Assembly: GCA_013339765.2 (NCBI GenBank)
Contig: CM023448.1
Coordinates: 328,195,441 to 328,259,440 of the forward strand
Reading direction: 5' to 3'
Source: Haemaphysalis longicornis
Lineage: Eukaryota > Arthropoda > Arachnida > Ixodida > Ixodidae
DNA length: 64,000 bases
The translations under genes were made by a program, and so were the position numbers. The notes below the pieces were generated by a model. That model made no database searches, had not been told where the DNA came from, and was given only the letters and a program-made list of their open reading frames with translations. This document shows, piece by piece, positions 22,895 through 37,200 of this stretch (positions are counted from its first letter, which is position 1; each line of letters begins with the position of its first letter).

Positions 22895-23391
22895 AGGCCA
22901 ACTGCACTCAAATTTCACCTAGGCCAAATTTACTTCGAACGTACAGTACATACCACCAAACCAACTGGGACATGACTGGTAGCCCCGGGAAATGTGTGGT
23001 CAATTAATTAGAAGCGTTTACAGTGGCTCTGTCGCAGGTGATGCTGCACCTGCCGGCAGATCGTGCAAACAGCCACGAAGCGGAAGTGACAATGCAGCCG
23101 GCCCTGCGCTTTTCCCTACAGCCAGCCAGGAGAACCGGTCCAGCTGCGCTGGGCGTGCTTCTACTGGGGCTGCGGCGAGGGGAAGCGTTGCACGCAGGTT
23201 CGCTCAACCTGGCGTGGCCGTAACATCCGCGCTCATCTCATTTTCAGTTTCAAAATCTCCGATTGTTGATGGTCGTTTGCACCACAGATAAGCGTATTTC
23301 AGCTGTCGTATTTTGTATCTTGGAGTATTTTTAGGCAGACTATATGAAAATAACGTTTTCAAGAGGTTAAAATTTTGAGTACAGTTGGTAT
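22895..23391. mobile_element. TTAA element, third family, 497 bp
   Basis: Starts AGGCCAACTGCACTCAAATTT and ends with the complement of the related AATACCAACTGTACTCAAA. TTAA stands at 22891-22894 and 23392-23395. Its left TTAA is also the right TTAA of the preceding element, so the two abut. A GC-rich core (23030-23230) yields open frames on both strands that look fortuitous. Confidence 0.7.
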
Positions 23392-23395
23392 TTAA

Positions 23396-26300
23396 TGGCT
23401 CACAAGAATCAGACCGATCGAGGTGCGATTAAACCAATAAGGTAATCTTTCTTTACCCTCAGCCCTAAACAGACCCCAGTTTATTGAAGTGATCGATTTT
23501 GAGATTTATCACAAACCTTTCCCATCACAAGTTCTTTTCTAGCACTTAAAACTCGTCCGTGACAAGGCACAGTTGTCCAGAGCAATTTTCATTTGATTTG
23601 ACAAAGGGTACCAAGGAGACAAAACTCCGAAACCTTTGCGATTTTTTAAACACTCATCATCCTTCCACCCCCCCCCCCCCCCAAAAGTTTAACCTTTAAG
23701 AGGTTAATGATGCAATAACAAACTTTTTAATCACTGATGGCATGGCTGAAAACTCGTTAAAGGAAACAACTTTTTAATCAAACAGTTAATGACGACAACA
23801 GGCAACACAATCAAAAGCACCGTAAAGGGCAACAGAGGGAATGCGGCAGATTTGAGCTTTTATATAGTTTTTGCAAGATGGAAAAAGGGGGGTTGAGGTG
23901 GCATCCCTCGTTGTCGTGGTAAGTTACGTTGTACAGGGGTTTCCAATGTCTGCATTAAGCAATAAAAACGTGAAAAATTTTCAGGGCTGTTCACTCAGTA
24001 AATGCTTATTGAAAAATTGCAGAAGGCAGCACCGTGATACACAAAACCATGTCGAGGTTTCAACTTCACCAATCCTGCTTGCCAGGAGGGCTAAAATTAC
24101 AGAACTAAAGAAAAGATCATTTTGCTTGAAACAGTAGCAGTTTCGCTCAAAAAATGAGAAGCTACAGTGACCAACAATAACTTGGAGGGGCACAGAAAAA
24201 GAAATAAGAAAAGTGCCAGAAAGGATGCGCAAAATCTTATTGAAAGGTCCAAACAGGAGAGAAACCTTTGCAAGTTACAGCAGAGCCAATGCCCAAAGAA
24301 ACAGCAACCATATATACATACGCCGATGAAAGCAAACAGTAAATGCAGTATAAATAACACTGCATCAAGGTTATGTGGGTGAATGTCACACGGGTGGGGC
24401 CAAGTTGACTAGCAGCTAACTAAACAAACACAACATTTCTCCAAAAATGACTAACATTTCACGCGAGAACATTGATTAAGTGGGATGCCTCACAAACATC
24501 CAAACCAGCGCAACCAGAAAACACGGACGAAGAAACAGAGTAGACGAGACAGACGTTGTCTCGTCTTACTCTGTTCTTTGTCCGTGTTTTTTTGTTGCGC
24601 TTCAAATCATGGCAACTATTCACCAGCTAGCCCAGCAAGAAGTTCTTCTCAGTCCAAACCAGGCTTGCCATATAGTATTGCAGTAGAGGCCAGTTGTGCT
24701 TCTGATGAAGTGTGCGTGTTCCTGGCAAAGCACCTGGCTATTTGGCGGTGACTATTGCAAGCTGATGCTAGGCATACATTACTTGTGCGACAATTGAGTT
24801 CTGTGTATTCCGAGATAACTTCTGGTGTTTCTGAGGGAATTGGTGGTGAGATCTTTGGGTGGTAACCCTTAGCTCATGATGCAGCTTGGGGACTCTAGCC
24901 ATTGTCATCTGCTATATTTGTTTAGGCTCAGTCTGGATGTCACTTCTCTGCTTGAAGTTGGCAGTTTTGTTGCTTGCCTGCACCAAAAAGCACTTTTGCA
25001 TAACTAATATTTGAACAAGCTAATAACAAACTAATATTTGAACAACAATATTTGAACCCGCTGAGGTATTGTCGTCTTCAGAACACTATGTGAAAAGGCC
25101 AATGCTTTGCTCTGCCCAACCACAATTTCGACTGCATGGGCTTTACTTCTTTTGATAAGCTGTTGAAATGGCTGAACAGACCAGCTCCTCAACCCTACGC
25201 AGAGAACAACGGGTGCCAACAACCACATCATAGAACACTGTTTGGAGCACTCAGAGCAGATTTCGCACATTCTCTTTACCATAGCAATCGTTCTCTAAAG
25301 AGCAGCCTCCCTCAACCTGCATAGCTGAACCATGCTTAAGATCAAAATTATTTGGTAGGCTAGAAATTTCAGCGAATAGATCTGAGAAGTATGACCCCGA
25401 CTGGCTACCTGATCAATAACACAGACGAGTAAATTAATGAATGAAAATGAAAGCGTTCATCCTGTGCACTGTGCTGCCATGATGAACCTGTACCAACTCG
25501 CCCAATTTTCAACGCTACTACAGAATATGCACGAGTAATATATTGAGGCTTGTTTGCTTTCCCAATATTCTGTGACGTAAAGCAAGAAGAAAAAATTTGC
25601 TATGATGATTATTTGGTCTGAACGAAATCACCCGTTTTTTATTAAGTGGCACTAGGCAACAGTTCTCACAGTGGTCATAAAAAGGCTGCCCGGGTTGGAA
25701 GGACTCAACTATTCGACAGCGTTCTTATGTAGTCCCTAGGAATTGGGCTATCCTGCCGTGCAAGGCCCCGAGCAGGGTCCCTTTTGCAGTGAAAACCACT
25801 GGTCAACTGCAGCACCCTCCGACTTTACTGACTGTGTTTGCTATATTGAAACATTTTTCTAAGAACTAAACCGTTCCAGTTTAAAATTTTTCTTAACTAA
25901 TTATTATTTCTTAATTACCTTTTTGGCCTGAAACAGTTTTTCTCTAAGAACTGTTACCTAAAAAATCTTACCTAATTATTTGGGTTTTGAATTTCCTGCC
26001 TAAGAAAGTTCCTCTAGACATTTTCAAAGTGTAAGCAGCACTGTGCAGGCCTCTGATTGCCTGTTCACGGCAGCATGCAGACACGTACAGCAACCAGTGG
26101 CGTGCAAGCAGACGACACTACTTCACTTCTAAATGCCTAGAAAAACAAATTGTGGCAGTCGACCAGGTGTGCCGCGTTTCGTGCGTTTCCATTACTGTGA
26201 GCACACGCCATTCTAGTGGCAAACTGGCCCTGACAACAGACTAGCCAAATTTCTAGAGACTATAGTTTTTATATTTTGCCTCTGTATACACTTACGGCAC

Positions 26301-28527
26301 AGCAAACCCTCACAGAAGTGGTGCGCACATATGCTCCATTCCCCTATTGCTACTAGCACTTCCTTTGTACAAATACCTTTACATATCAGAAACCATGTAT
26401 AAGCATTTTACGGGCCGATTATATATTAGGGACTCATGGAACATGCGCAACCCTTTCCATATTCTTGGAGGCAAAATCTTCAAATGTTTCATCTGATTGT
26501 GCGTCTACATCATGGGAGCAAGGTTATTAAATGATATTGAAGGGATACCTGGAACCCATCCCAACCCCTCCCCCCTCGAAATATTTTACAGGCAGTAAGT
26601 ATTCCTTTCGGCAAAACTTCTCCCTTTCCATAACCTCCCCCCCACCCCCCTCCTCCTGAAAAAAATTTCTGGCTATGGCCCTGTATGTGATGACAAGTTC
26701 CAGCCACTTCAGTCCATTTATCTTTGAAATCTCAAAAAATCCTGCCTTAGTGGGTCTCTACGCCTGGGAATGAACAGGCTTTTGAAATGGCAAGTCTATA
26801 GGCCCAGAGCAGTTTGGCCTGGGCCATGACGAATCAGTCAGTCAGAAGAGCCTGTAGAGCCCCTAGAGAAAGAAAGCCTGGTTTTTGTACTTTGAAGAGT
26901 CATGCGCAGTAACAACAGCAAAATTGTGCTGTTAGCACACCTTGAGGGATACTTGCATGACCTGAAGCCTGATTTTTAAATAAACATTAGGCAGAAGCAA
27001 ATCCCATTCGGGGCCAGCGTCAAGCACAAACTTACTGCAAAGAAATAGCTGTGAGAGTGAGCTTGAGCGAAGCAGACGACAAACGCAGGAGTCACTAAGC
27101 TGACAGCATCCAAGGTATTTATGCCCCCATGGCATCATTGCTCTTCGTGAAAATGATGCTGGCTTTCACTTATAGACCAGTCTACTTCTTATCACACCGC
27201 AGACAAACTACACACATTAGCAGCGGCCCTGAAGCGTAAAAATTGGCCTCTGTCTGTGGACTGCAGTGCTGTGCGTACAAGCACACACTAATCTCGCTGC
27301 AGCGGCTGTTTAACAATGCAAACAATGGCAGAACAAGGTATCGCCACATGAACACATTTTCTGCACTACGACTTCTGACGCCGCCACAAATTGCAAAAGG
27401 TGAAAGGAGATGCGCAGAACATGTTTAAAGCTTTTTCTGAAAACAGCAGTAAGACAAGTGCCTGCGAATGTAAAATAAACGTGCCTGGCACCTTTTACTA
27501 AACACGCTTTTAAATAGGTGCAGCTGGAAAACACAACTAACAGGCTGCGCCACCAAAGCAACCACAGCCTGCCACCACCATTTCGGTTTCAGTCAAGTGC
27601 TTCGTCGCAAAGCACTCACCAGCAGCTCCGATTTGCGGTAAGAATGAGCCTACCACAGGAAATCAAATCGGCAGCTTCCTCATTACTGATACCAAATTCA
27701 TGCAAAGTATCGCACTGTACTTGAAGTCGTCTTTGAGCTCATTTTCAGCACACGTGTGCTGCACCTTCAATAACAGCAATAATAAAAAAGCTCAAACGTT
27801 GGGGAAATGATTAAAGTAGCCACAAACGTGCATGCTAACATACCCCAGTTTTACACAATTGCCTACAGAATACGCCACTGCCACAGTGTTCATGCACATT
27901 TTCCCAACCAGAGTGCACTGACAATTCAACTATTTTAAGCGCATGCGACAAAAGGAAAAATTCAAGAGTACGGATCACAGGACTTTGGTAATTAATGTTA
28001 CGTCACGTGAACTAATATTTCACATTTTTCAACCACAGCATCTGCTATGGTAATCCTGAATCTTCAAAGGAAACTACGGTCTTTTGAAGGCAACCAAGCA
28101 CTGGGTTTAGCACAGCCAATGTCAATAGCTTTGAAGTGATGAGCCGTAAATATGTCGACCCACAAGAAACTGCTTTGCAGCAAAGCAAGCACAAGCAGCC
28201 ACCCTTCCCTCTCCCCTTGCGCCCAAAACAGCAGCTGCGTGGGAAGCTGGAAGGGCCTCGCTTGACCCTTCACTTATCCAGCCAACGCAAAGCAGTTACA
28301 AAATGCATACGACGAGTTTACATTTTCCTAGCAAAATGGGTCAGCCTAGGAAGGCGCCTGAGCAACTGGCCACTTTATCACGTTACTGATTAACCATCAC
28401 AATAGCTTTGCTCTCATTTAGCAGCCTGTTACACGATTGTAATGATTACAGTGCAGCCAATTCAAGCATGCTGTTATGTTAGCTTTGCACCTGCCAGTGT
28501 TTCCAACTGCAATCAGAGATATATATA
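23396..28527. other. No gene recognised
   Basis: Five kilobases of single-copy-looking DNA with only short open frames. It includes a C run at about 23669-23682 and a 93-nt hairpin at 24508. A Gly-rich minus-strand frame near 26510-26707 comes from C-rich low-complexity sequence. It may be 3' flanking DNA of STARD7. Confidence 0.45.
24508..24600. repeat. 93-nt hairpin, miniature fold-back
   Basis: The left arm (GCGCAACCAGAAAACACGGA onward, including GTAGACGAGACAGACG) faces a near-complementary right arm (TGTCTCGTC, CTGTTC, TTTGTCCGTGTTTT, GTTGCGC). Pairing extends over about 45 nt with a few mismatches and almost no loop. Confidence 0.8.
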
Positions 28528-29090
28528 CAGTAAAAGCTTGTTAATTTGAACTCGGTTAATTCAAACTTACAGTCAATTTGAACTGACGCCCTGGTCCCAG
28601 CACAGCCCTGTGTATTTCAATGGGGGAAAATTCCCAATAACTTGAACGCGTCGGTATCCAGAACGGGCAATTCGAACTGGGATCCCCTGGTTTCCATCGC
28701 TCCTCAGAGGAGAAGTCAGCCCAGAGTGATTACAATGTGTTGCAAATCGACCCTTCCATGTAAATAAACTTGTTTTCGAGCATAAACAACATCAGTATTT
28801 CGACATTACGGCTCGCTGCTCACATGAATGCATGTCGGTGCCTCTTTATGGCGTATAACTTACCGACCAATCAACTTTGTTCACTGTTTAAGCTCCATGA
28901 ACATTATTTACAAAATCACCTGCCACAACATGTAGTAGTCCTTAATTCGCGATAACGAGTGCAGAGGTGGCTTCTTTGTGCTCTGCCCGCGCAGTGTCCA
29001 TTCATTATAGTGCCCGCCCGCTAATTCAAACTCTGCTTAATTTGAACAATTTTGTGGTCCCCTTTGAGTTCGAGTTAACGAGCGTTTACT
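28528..29090. mobile_element. Pogo/mariner-like MITE, about 560 bp
   Basis: Left end CAGTAAAAGCTTGTTAATTT; right end complement of TAGTAAACGCTCGTTAACTC; both lie in TATATA context. Internally GTTAATTCAAAC, AATTCGAACTGGGATCCC and CTAATTCAAACTCTGCTTAA recur. This end style (CAGT, then runs calling for AATTCGAAC) is typical of pogo/Tigger-type MITEs. Confidence 0.7.
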
Positions 29091-31000
29091 ATATATATAT
29101 ATATATATATAAAAGCAACTGAAAAACAATAGACCTGCTCAGTTACGGTTGCACAGTAGACCAAACCCTGAACATGTCACGAACATTGCACTGAAAAAAC
29201 CTAAATGCAATTTTTCTCTATTTACGACAAGTGCCAGGCTGCAATTTCCATCAACTTGCCTTTGCAAGCTATGGTTTCACTTAAAATGCATTGATTAAGC
29301 TAGCTTTACCCAATTTTCTCATAATAAACGGAGGCCATCTGGAATTCAGTAGTTTTTAGAGCCAATGACATGCACTTTCTTTCCTTCAAAATCAAGGGTA
29401 TCCAAAGGCTGCTGCATGAACATCGTAAAAAATTTGAGCCCACGCTTTTTCTAACTGCATTAGCTTTAGGGTTACAAATGAGGATAAACAGGAATGAACA
29501 CAAAAATCATTCATTGCGGAAAATATCCTCAATGGCGATAACGTCTTTGCCCATAAGATGACCGAACATTCATATTTCTTATCAGTCAACAAAAACCTAC
29601 CACAATGATAAACGTCGACGAATTAACATTGTTTTCACTTTACCTACACAATAAATTTAACCAGTGCCAGGAGTTTAATCCTCTTGGCCTGGAAAAAAAG
29701 AAAACTTGCATAATGGTATCACACCTTAGCTACAGTCCTTGCTGCAAAACAGAAACTTTAAATTACACTTTCAACGCTGTACTTAAAAAAAAAAAAAGTG
29801 TGTGTGTGTTTGTGTGTGTGGGGGGGGGGGGGAGGGGGTTGTTTTTCTGAAGGTGCAGCAATGAGGACACTTCTACTGCCTTACATATGTATGCATGCTC
29901 AAATAGGTCACTACACATAGCTAGTTGGTCATCTACCTTTTTCTTATTAACATGTTTTACGAGTTCAGTTGAAGTCCCTAACGCACAATGCAGAATTGGC
30001 AAATGGTTTTCCCTGCTCCAAGCAACAAAGCACATTAGCTAAGCTGCTGCTCAATGAATCACATGTGCAGGAGTAAACTAAGAACCGTTTGCGAGAGGCC
30101 TCAAGTTCAGAAAAGTGTGCGCTTTTATTGAGTGCAACAGCTGTAACAATGGTAGGGTTGTTCCGCTTGGTTGCATCTCACATGGATGGGAATCGATTTC
30201 CGTGTTAGGTGACTGGCATCGCAGGTAACAATATGTTGGCTGGCACACAAACCTATATTATCAGAGGAATTCCTTAGCTAGATGAGGGCTAGGTTCGACA
30301 GGCCAGAGTGATGTCTATGAAAGCCTAGATGAACTTCTCTACAACCTGCTTCATTAGCACATCGCATCAACATTTGTCATAGTTTTTTTTGAATAAAACA
30401 CAATCCCAAGCAACAATTAAGGCCACACGAATACGATGTGTTCAGAAAAAATATTTAGTTTATAGACAATAATCAAAAATAACATAAAAAAATTCCAGGA
30501 ATGCCAATAGCATGCTTCTATAAAGAGAAAACTGGCAGTGGAATGAGGCCATTCAGTATCAATGACCCAGCTAATACTCTCCCATATAGTTGGCATAACA
30601 CAGAACACATCGTCTAGTATGAGCCTTATGCTTGTTTAGGCCCAAAAGAGAGCACTGCAGGCAAAAAAATTTGCTATTGTTTTACGGGAGCAACGTGACA
30701 GTCAGTAAAGTAAAGCCTGCTCGCCTATTAAAATAACACACCTACTGTGAAGGAAACGAATTCTCCTTCACTATACAGACACGTGCAGGGCAGAGATCTG
30801 CCAATAACCGTTTGTTACTATACCAGCTAAGACAGTGAGAATCACACCTAGTTGCGCAATTCCCTGCCTATATGCCTGCACCGTATAGACAAAGCAGGAA
30901 CCCGTATTCCTGCGAGCCTTCACTTGAGAGCGCACCTGTGGCACATTGGGGAATCCTAAACTAATCAACAGCGCCGACCGCAAGTGGAGAAGGCGAGGCC
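29091..31000. other. 3' flank of STARD7, no other gene
   Basis: Contains a TA run (29090-29110), a GT run then G run (about 29799-29832), and no supported exon. On the minus strand an AATAAA (plus-strand TTTATT, 30124-30129) could serve STARD7, giving an untranslated region of about 0.9 kb; this is a guess from position only. Confidence 0.4.
29799..29833. repeat. (GT)n microsatellite followed by G run
   Basis: GTGTGTGTGTTTGTGTGTGTG followed by about a dozen G bases and GAGGGGG. Confidence 0.9.
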
Positions 31001-31213
31001 TCAGGCGTAGGCGCACTGGACAGCCGAGCTCTGGCCGCTCCCGAGGCTGGCGGGCGGTGCCTTGCTGCAGTTCTTGAGGTGCAAGTCCTTGGCTGCGCAG
31101 TGGAGCTTCTCGATGAAGTCGGGCACGCCAGATGCGGCCATCCAGCTGTAGATCGGCCCCGGAAACGAAGACTGTGGGTCGTCATAGTACGACAGCAGAA
31201 AGTCGAAGCCATC
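31001..31213 (-). CDS. STARD7: STARD7 exon 6 (stop codon)
   Basis: Acceptor TTTGCAG, then DGFDFLLSYYDDPQSSFPG, SWMAASGVPDFIEKLH and a variable tail to the stop. This is the C-terminal START helix, followed by a tail unrelated to that of vertebrates. Confidence 0.92.
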   Translation of the reverse strand, partial: DGFDFLLSYYDDPQSSFPGPIYSWMAASGVPDFIEKLHCAAKDLHLKNCSKAPPASLGSGQSSAVQCAYA

Positions 31214-34200
31214 CTGCAAATGACACCCACGACGAAACTGAGTGGCTCAATGGGGTGCAACACACACACACCATGAATGAAAAGAACCTCATACAAGAAC
31301 AGAGCAATTTTTTACCCATTAATGAGATATTTTTGGAACCTTCCATTGTGGCTGCCTTGTGTAGTCCTTACAACTAAAAGTAGCCAAAACGCTTTGTTCA
31401 GACCCGTACAGTTGTCCAGAAGGTTGACCAAAGATGCAACCGCAACACCTGACAAAGTGTAGGCTTCCACCCCGTCTTAGACACACCGACATTTAAACTG
31501 TGGCCTCACTATTTAGTAAAGGCGCGAATCTCAAAAATTTAGCAGTCAACTGAATATTTTCCTATACAAATATCTTTACCTTGGTATGCATAGAACTTCT
31601 AAACAAATCGTGAAAGCTCTGTAAATGCTTATGGTACAGCTATAAAATTTTGCACGTACATTCTTTGGGACCTGTAGACTGCAAATAAAATTAATTCAGA
31701 AAATTAATTTTTTGCAAATTTCTGGCCCTCAAGACCAGTGTGATTTTTTAAGGGTGGTGTTGGTAACAATCGGATATTGCCACAGGGCGACATAGACTGC
31801 AAGCACGGCATAGAGGAATTCACACTGATACAAACGTGGTAACAAAAGCTCTAAAAACAGAAGGCAGTGCAGCTACAAATGTTTAACAGCACATTTCTCC
31901 CCTGAAAAAACTACAGAAATGTACACACAAAAAGCGTTATGTCTATCAGAAGCATAAGGTATATACACAACTAAATTTGCCAGACTGCTATGCCAAACTT
32001 GAATCTTGCCCTAGACACAGCGCAAAACTGCGGAAGGAATTTAACACAATTATTATGCAGCCTTGACATCAGTGCTCCTGATGCAGTAATTATCCTCAGT
32101 GACGTTGCCGCTGGGTAACAGTTTTGCAATGCATTTAAACAATCATTCATTAACTTATACATATGAAAGGTAATAATAGCTCAGTCATATACACTAGATA
32201 TTACCACATTTTGCCAGTAAACTCCTATGCACAAAATTTTAACCGTAATTGCAAGATCGGAAGCTAACAAGAGTTGTGACCGCACTTATTTGCGCGTAAT
32301 ACCAGGAGAGTTTTTTTTTTTTAAATGAGTCAAATACACCTAAACAGAATTTGAGAAAAAGCGAAACTTTGTTGACCAACCTAAATGCAACGCTTTCGAA
32401 GATATTATACGATATTGACACGGTTGTAGGAGATGAGATGGGCTTTACTACAGATGAAACAGGCAGTGCTCAGGGAACCCGGGGCGGGGAGCGGTCAGCA
32501 CAGAGCAGATAGCGTGCAGAACCAACATCTTCCTCCTCTTCTATCATTCGCGACCGGTCAGTCCTGTTTCGTTGTCTTCTCACATAGTTTCGTTGCTTCA
32601 CTTTTTGTCGTAACAATACGTTTTACAAGTCAGCTACAGGAAGTTTATGGCCACCAATCATAAAAAATCACAGCAAATAATTCATTCCCAATTATTTATA
32701 TAATTATTTATTAATATCTTAATTGATTAATTACTCCCACCAGACAGTGCACGCTGTCAGGCGGAAACTGCCATGTTGGTTACATTAAATTACAACAGAT
32801 GCACACTCCCATTGGGGAAATGGTTTTTGCTCATTTTGATCTGTGCCACAACAATATCTGGCTTATTTTCGATACGAAATACTATCTTTGTACATGTTTG
32901 TTGGACGTTATCTGACCTATTTCATCGCAACCGCTTTTCTAGGGGAATGTTGCAGAGTTCTTTTGTGACTACAGTTTTATCTGACTTAAGTTCCGGTTTG
33001 TGGGTTTGGCTCATTTCAAATAGAACCCCCCCTCCCCCAAACTCCCCACCTGTTGCTATCTTGCACTTCCAGATTACTACAAATGGAATTGGGAACGTTT
33101 TCCTACCACAAGTGAATAGCTAAAGATTCCTTTGTTTTCAAGCAATTTTTAAGGAATGTGATGAGCATAGTACGCTGCTAATAGTTATTGAAAAAATTTG
33201 AGGTATATCTTAATGTCTCATTTTTTCACACCAGTACGATGTAAATGCAGAGCAGCCTGGCTAAAATGAAACGTGAAGGCAAATATGAACCTGGACGAAA
33301 AAAATTCTATGATTCCAATTAGTGGAGATAAAATAATGGTGTTATTACAATGCATTTGCAAAATATGATGATTGCACATCCATTTTATTAAAAACTGCGC
33401 TATAAAATTGCATTAAGTAAACAATTTGTATACTCAGGTTTAGTTCATTCATGTGTTATTTTATTTTGACCTGATTGTAGATGTTTGTGAACAATGACTT
33501 GGTTGCTTGATTGCAGCGTGGTAAAATGGATTTTGCCAGCTTTTCAATTGCTTTGCAGGAAAAGTCGCATTTGTCCCATTCGTTTGCCATGTTCTTTCAT
33601 TTTGCTTTGCCCTAGATATAACACTGCAGACGCTTGGCTTATGACCTACCTATGCGCTGTATAATACCCTTCGTTCTTTCTTTAAGTGTCAAGGGAATAT
33701 GAAACTGCACAAACAGTCCTCTATCTATGCTCTCCCAAACTGAAATGGGTGAAATGAAACGAAATGAAAACATTTTTAGGTAGGCTGAAGGGTATTCCTT
33801 TTTAAAAATCGAATTCCATTTTGAGGAGCACCTTCAAAATTTACATAGCCATCAAGCAGTTACGATGGTACAAACACAAAAGCCAGTGCTGACTGCACGC
33901 CGTTAGTTAGCCACGCACTTGGCTACAATGCATTCAGCCCCCCATCTGCTGCAACTCAAGAAACGATGACACCCACCTCATCAATGTTCCCGTGCGGCCT
34001 GATAACCATGTGGGACGTGTACTTCGTCACTCGGACACACTCATTTAGGGGAGGGCAGGCCGGGTGGTGCGTAGAGCGCGACATGATCACCATCACATTG
34101 CGCTGGTCATCCACAAATGCCCGGCGTATGTACACGTAGTCCCGTTTGTACATGGGGAACTGAAAACACAACAGGGACACGCATTAAGGGTGCTAGTAAG

Positions 34201-37200
34201 CAAGAAGCAACAACAACAAATTTTGCGCAGTCGTGCAACTTTGTTCGATTTTTTGCCAATGCCGTGTCAATTGGGCATGATTCCACTGCTAATTATAGAT
34301 TAAAAAAATGATATCAGAACCTTCCAGGCATGTTGCGCCACCTGGTTTGTACTTTGGGGGCCAGCACTTTCGTTTTCTGTATGGCACGTTTTTCTCCCAC
34401 ACGACCGAAGTTCTTACACCCTCTGCGAAAACTGGACAAGTCACAGTTGTGCACAAAGATGACTACCTACATGAGCGCTAGGCGCACTCACACATAGTGC
34501 AAACCTTCCCGACTCAGCTGCATCCACAGTTGGTTTCTGTGATGACATCAGTATCAGTGACGCTGTGGATAACGCGGTTTCTGTTTCAAGAGCAGCAATG
34601 TTAGAAACCAGTCTGGAACATGGACGGCAGCTGATCCGTTAACTAGCAGCCGTAGTCTGCCTGATTTTGTTTGCCTTATTTTATAGATTTGTTTGCTTGC
34701 CAGCTTTATCGATGCCACAAACGTTCTTTGTCATGTTTACGAACAGTTTGCATCATGAGGGCACAGATTTGATGCTGCATGGACAAGTGAATTGATGGTT
34801 CACCCAAGAAGAGATCCAGGCTTCACCATGGCATGGAGTTCTGATCATCAGCTAAGGGCCTATCTCCACGAGGAACTGCTTTGCCCACCGCCATGCAACT
34901 TCAAGGAAATGGTCGCAGCTAAGAAACAGTTCAGCAAAAGTTGGTGTCCCAGATTGAACAGTTCTCTAGATAGAAAACTGTGAGGCATCAATTTTTTTCC
35001 CCTTTTGAGATAGGTAGGTATCAAAAAGATGCCTTTGTAACTTATTCTCAAAGTACGACAAAAATTTGTATTTGGCAATTTAAAAAAAAACTGAATTTAA
35101 GTGTTACTTCATGTTAAAATTATACAATTTCAAATCTGCACTGATGCAGGTCATTTGGTACATCACATTACATTTTAATTTCAATAGTTCTCTCACAATT
35201 TTTTTCCCCATGTTATGAAAAGAGTTAAGCTAAAACAGTGACTTCTGAATGTTTCAGAATCAATCCTTCTGATCAGGACTGACTTTTAAAGTTTCATTGA
35301 AATGGGCGACTTGATAAATGCATTTCAGTGCACTCTTGTGCATTTTTTGCACAAATCTGACCAAGGTTCACGTTTTTCAACTAATTCTAAAGGGGGGGGG
35401 GGGGGGGGGTAGTGCTGTCTCGTCTCATGCTTTTGAGGAGGATTGCAGACAATGGGCTGCAAACCACATGTTCAGTGACAGTTGCTGCATCATGGCTTCT
35501 GCAGCTGGATGGCCCAATCCATAATGCTTTGGTGGCTTCCACAACCTACAGTATTTGATATGGCAGGATTGATTTTAGACGGGAGCCTTAGGAAGTACAA
35601 GCACAGCCAACCACAGCATGTGGGTGAATACCTAGCTCAGATCCAACTCCCGCAGTGATGTTCCGTGCGGGGAATTTCCCTTTTTCGGGGGTTTTCAGCT
35701 GTAATTTTGTCCAAAAGGTAAAAAGGGAATCTTTAACAGATGCAGAGAATTTTAGGAGTGTTGGAGTTAAAAGTAAAGTAATGTTATAAACCAGACCTCG
35801 CATCATTTATTACTTCGTTTTCCTTTAAAAAGTTCCCTTACACTTGTTCAAATATCTGCAGTTGTGCACGCGCGAGCCACAAGCATCCCAGACCGCTTCC
35901 AATCCAGTTCATACAATAGGGGGGAGCATAGAGGAAAGTAGAATACTCCATGAAGAAAATCTAGTACAGCGTGATGCGGCGGCGGCTGAAGGGCTGAAGC
36001 CTGTTGGCATGCATTTCTGCGCAATATACAAAAAAGTATTTCGGGTGCATGTGAGCCCGCGTGCTGTCAACAAGAGATGGCGCCCGCAGTTTCGGCACTG
36101 AGCTAAAATTACCTTTACCCAACAACGATGTCTCGTTCTTTTTTATGTCGGCAGTTTTAACTTAGAGCTTTAGCATACACAAGTAAGCATGCTGCTTGGT
36201 ACAAAACGTGAAACGCATAGTTAAATGCTGCTGCGGGGAAGATGCAGTGAAATTTAGTTCATGCTGAAACTCCGATTCTATGAACGTCGTCTGCGTCCGG
36301 AAGGCTATAGACATAGGGGGCGCTGGCTAACGCCCAAAATCGGCTGAAGTGGTGGTGGAAGAAAAGTAGGGAAGAGAGTGGGACGTAGGAAGAGTAATAT
36401 ACCAAATTAGAATTTAGAACAGAAGGGGGGGGGGGGAGGTAAACAGGTGTGCAAGGGAAGGAGGGGTGGGGGGAGGGGGTAGCGATGGGAGTTTAAAACC
36501 GGGGGGAGGGGGGCAACTCACTAGGTTAGGGAAGGGTAGGGCAAATAAGTTGAACAACCCAGTTAAGTCGGTTGGTGACAGCCCATGCCCGATACAAAGG
36601 GCCTCTAATCATCATCATCATCATAAATCAAACAGGAATCCATGTAAACATCTATCAGCTACAAAACCAGGATGCTACAAAACCAGGATGGAGGGAAATT
36701 TGCAGGGAATTCTTGAGAAACAGTACAAAATAGGGAATTTCTGAAACTAGAAATGGGAATTTTTCTTCCGAGTATGCAACATCACTGAACTGCTGGGATG
36801 GGAGACCTGGTAATACAAAAAACAAGTGTAGACAAACCATTTGTTTTTATTTTTAGATAAGAGGTAACAAGACACGGACATCCAACTGCTAGTAGAGTAG
36901 AACCTACGATAACAGCTATTTCATTCAAAGTCAAAATTCAGTTTTGTTCGCCTTTTCTACAGCATTACCAGTATGACCTCCCAAGATGTTCTGACAACTC
37001 TCCGATAAAATTGCAACCAAGGGTAGCAACAAAGGATAGATGGGCACCATGCCTGTAAACAAAAGCTCGCTGCCCCCTTCAGCAAAAGAGAAATGTCGGC
37101 ACAGCATTTAATTTCACTGTAGGGTTTAACGCGCTGACGCAACGCAGGCAATGAGGCGTGCCGTAATGGAGGGGCCCGGATTAATTTTGACCACCTGGGG

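Noticed and set aside
22992..23291. Overlapping plus and minus frames of 67-99 codons
   Set aside because: They fall in the GC-rich core of a TTAA element, where stop codons are rare, and show no family likeness.
26510..26707. Gly-rich minus-strand open frame
   Set aside because: It is encoded by C-rich low-complexity sequence with no start context or splice sites.
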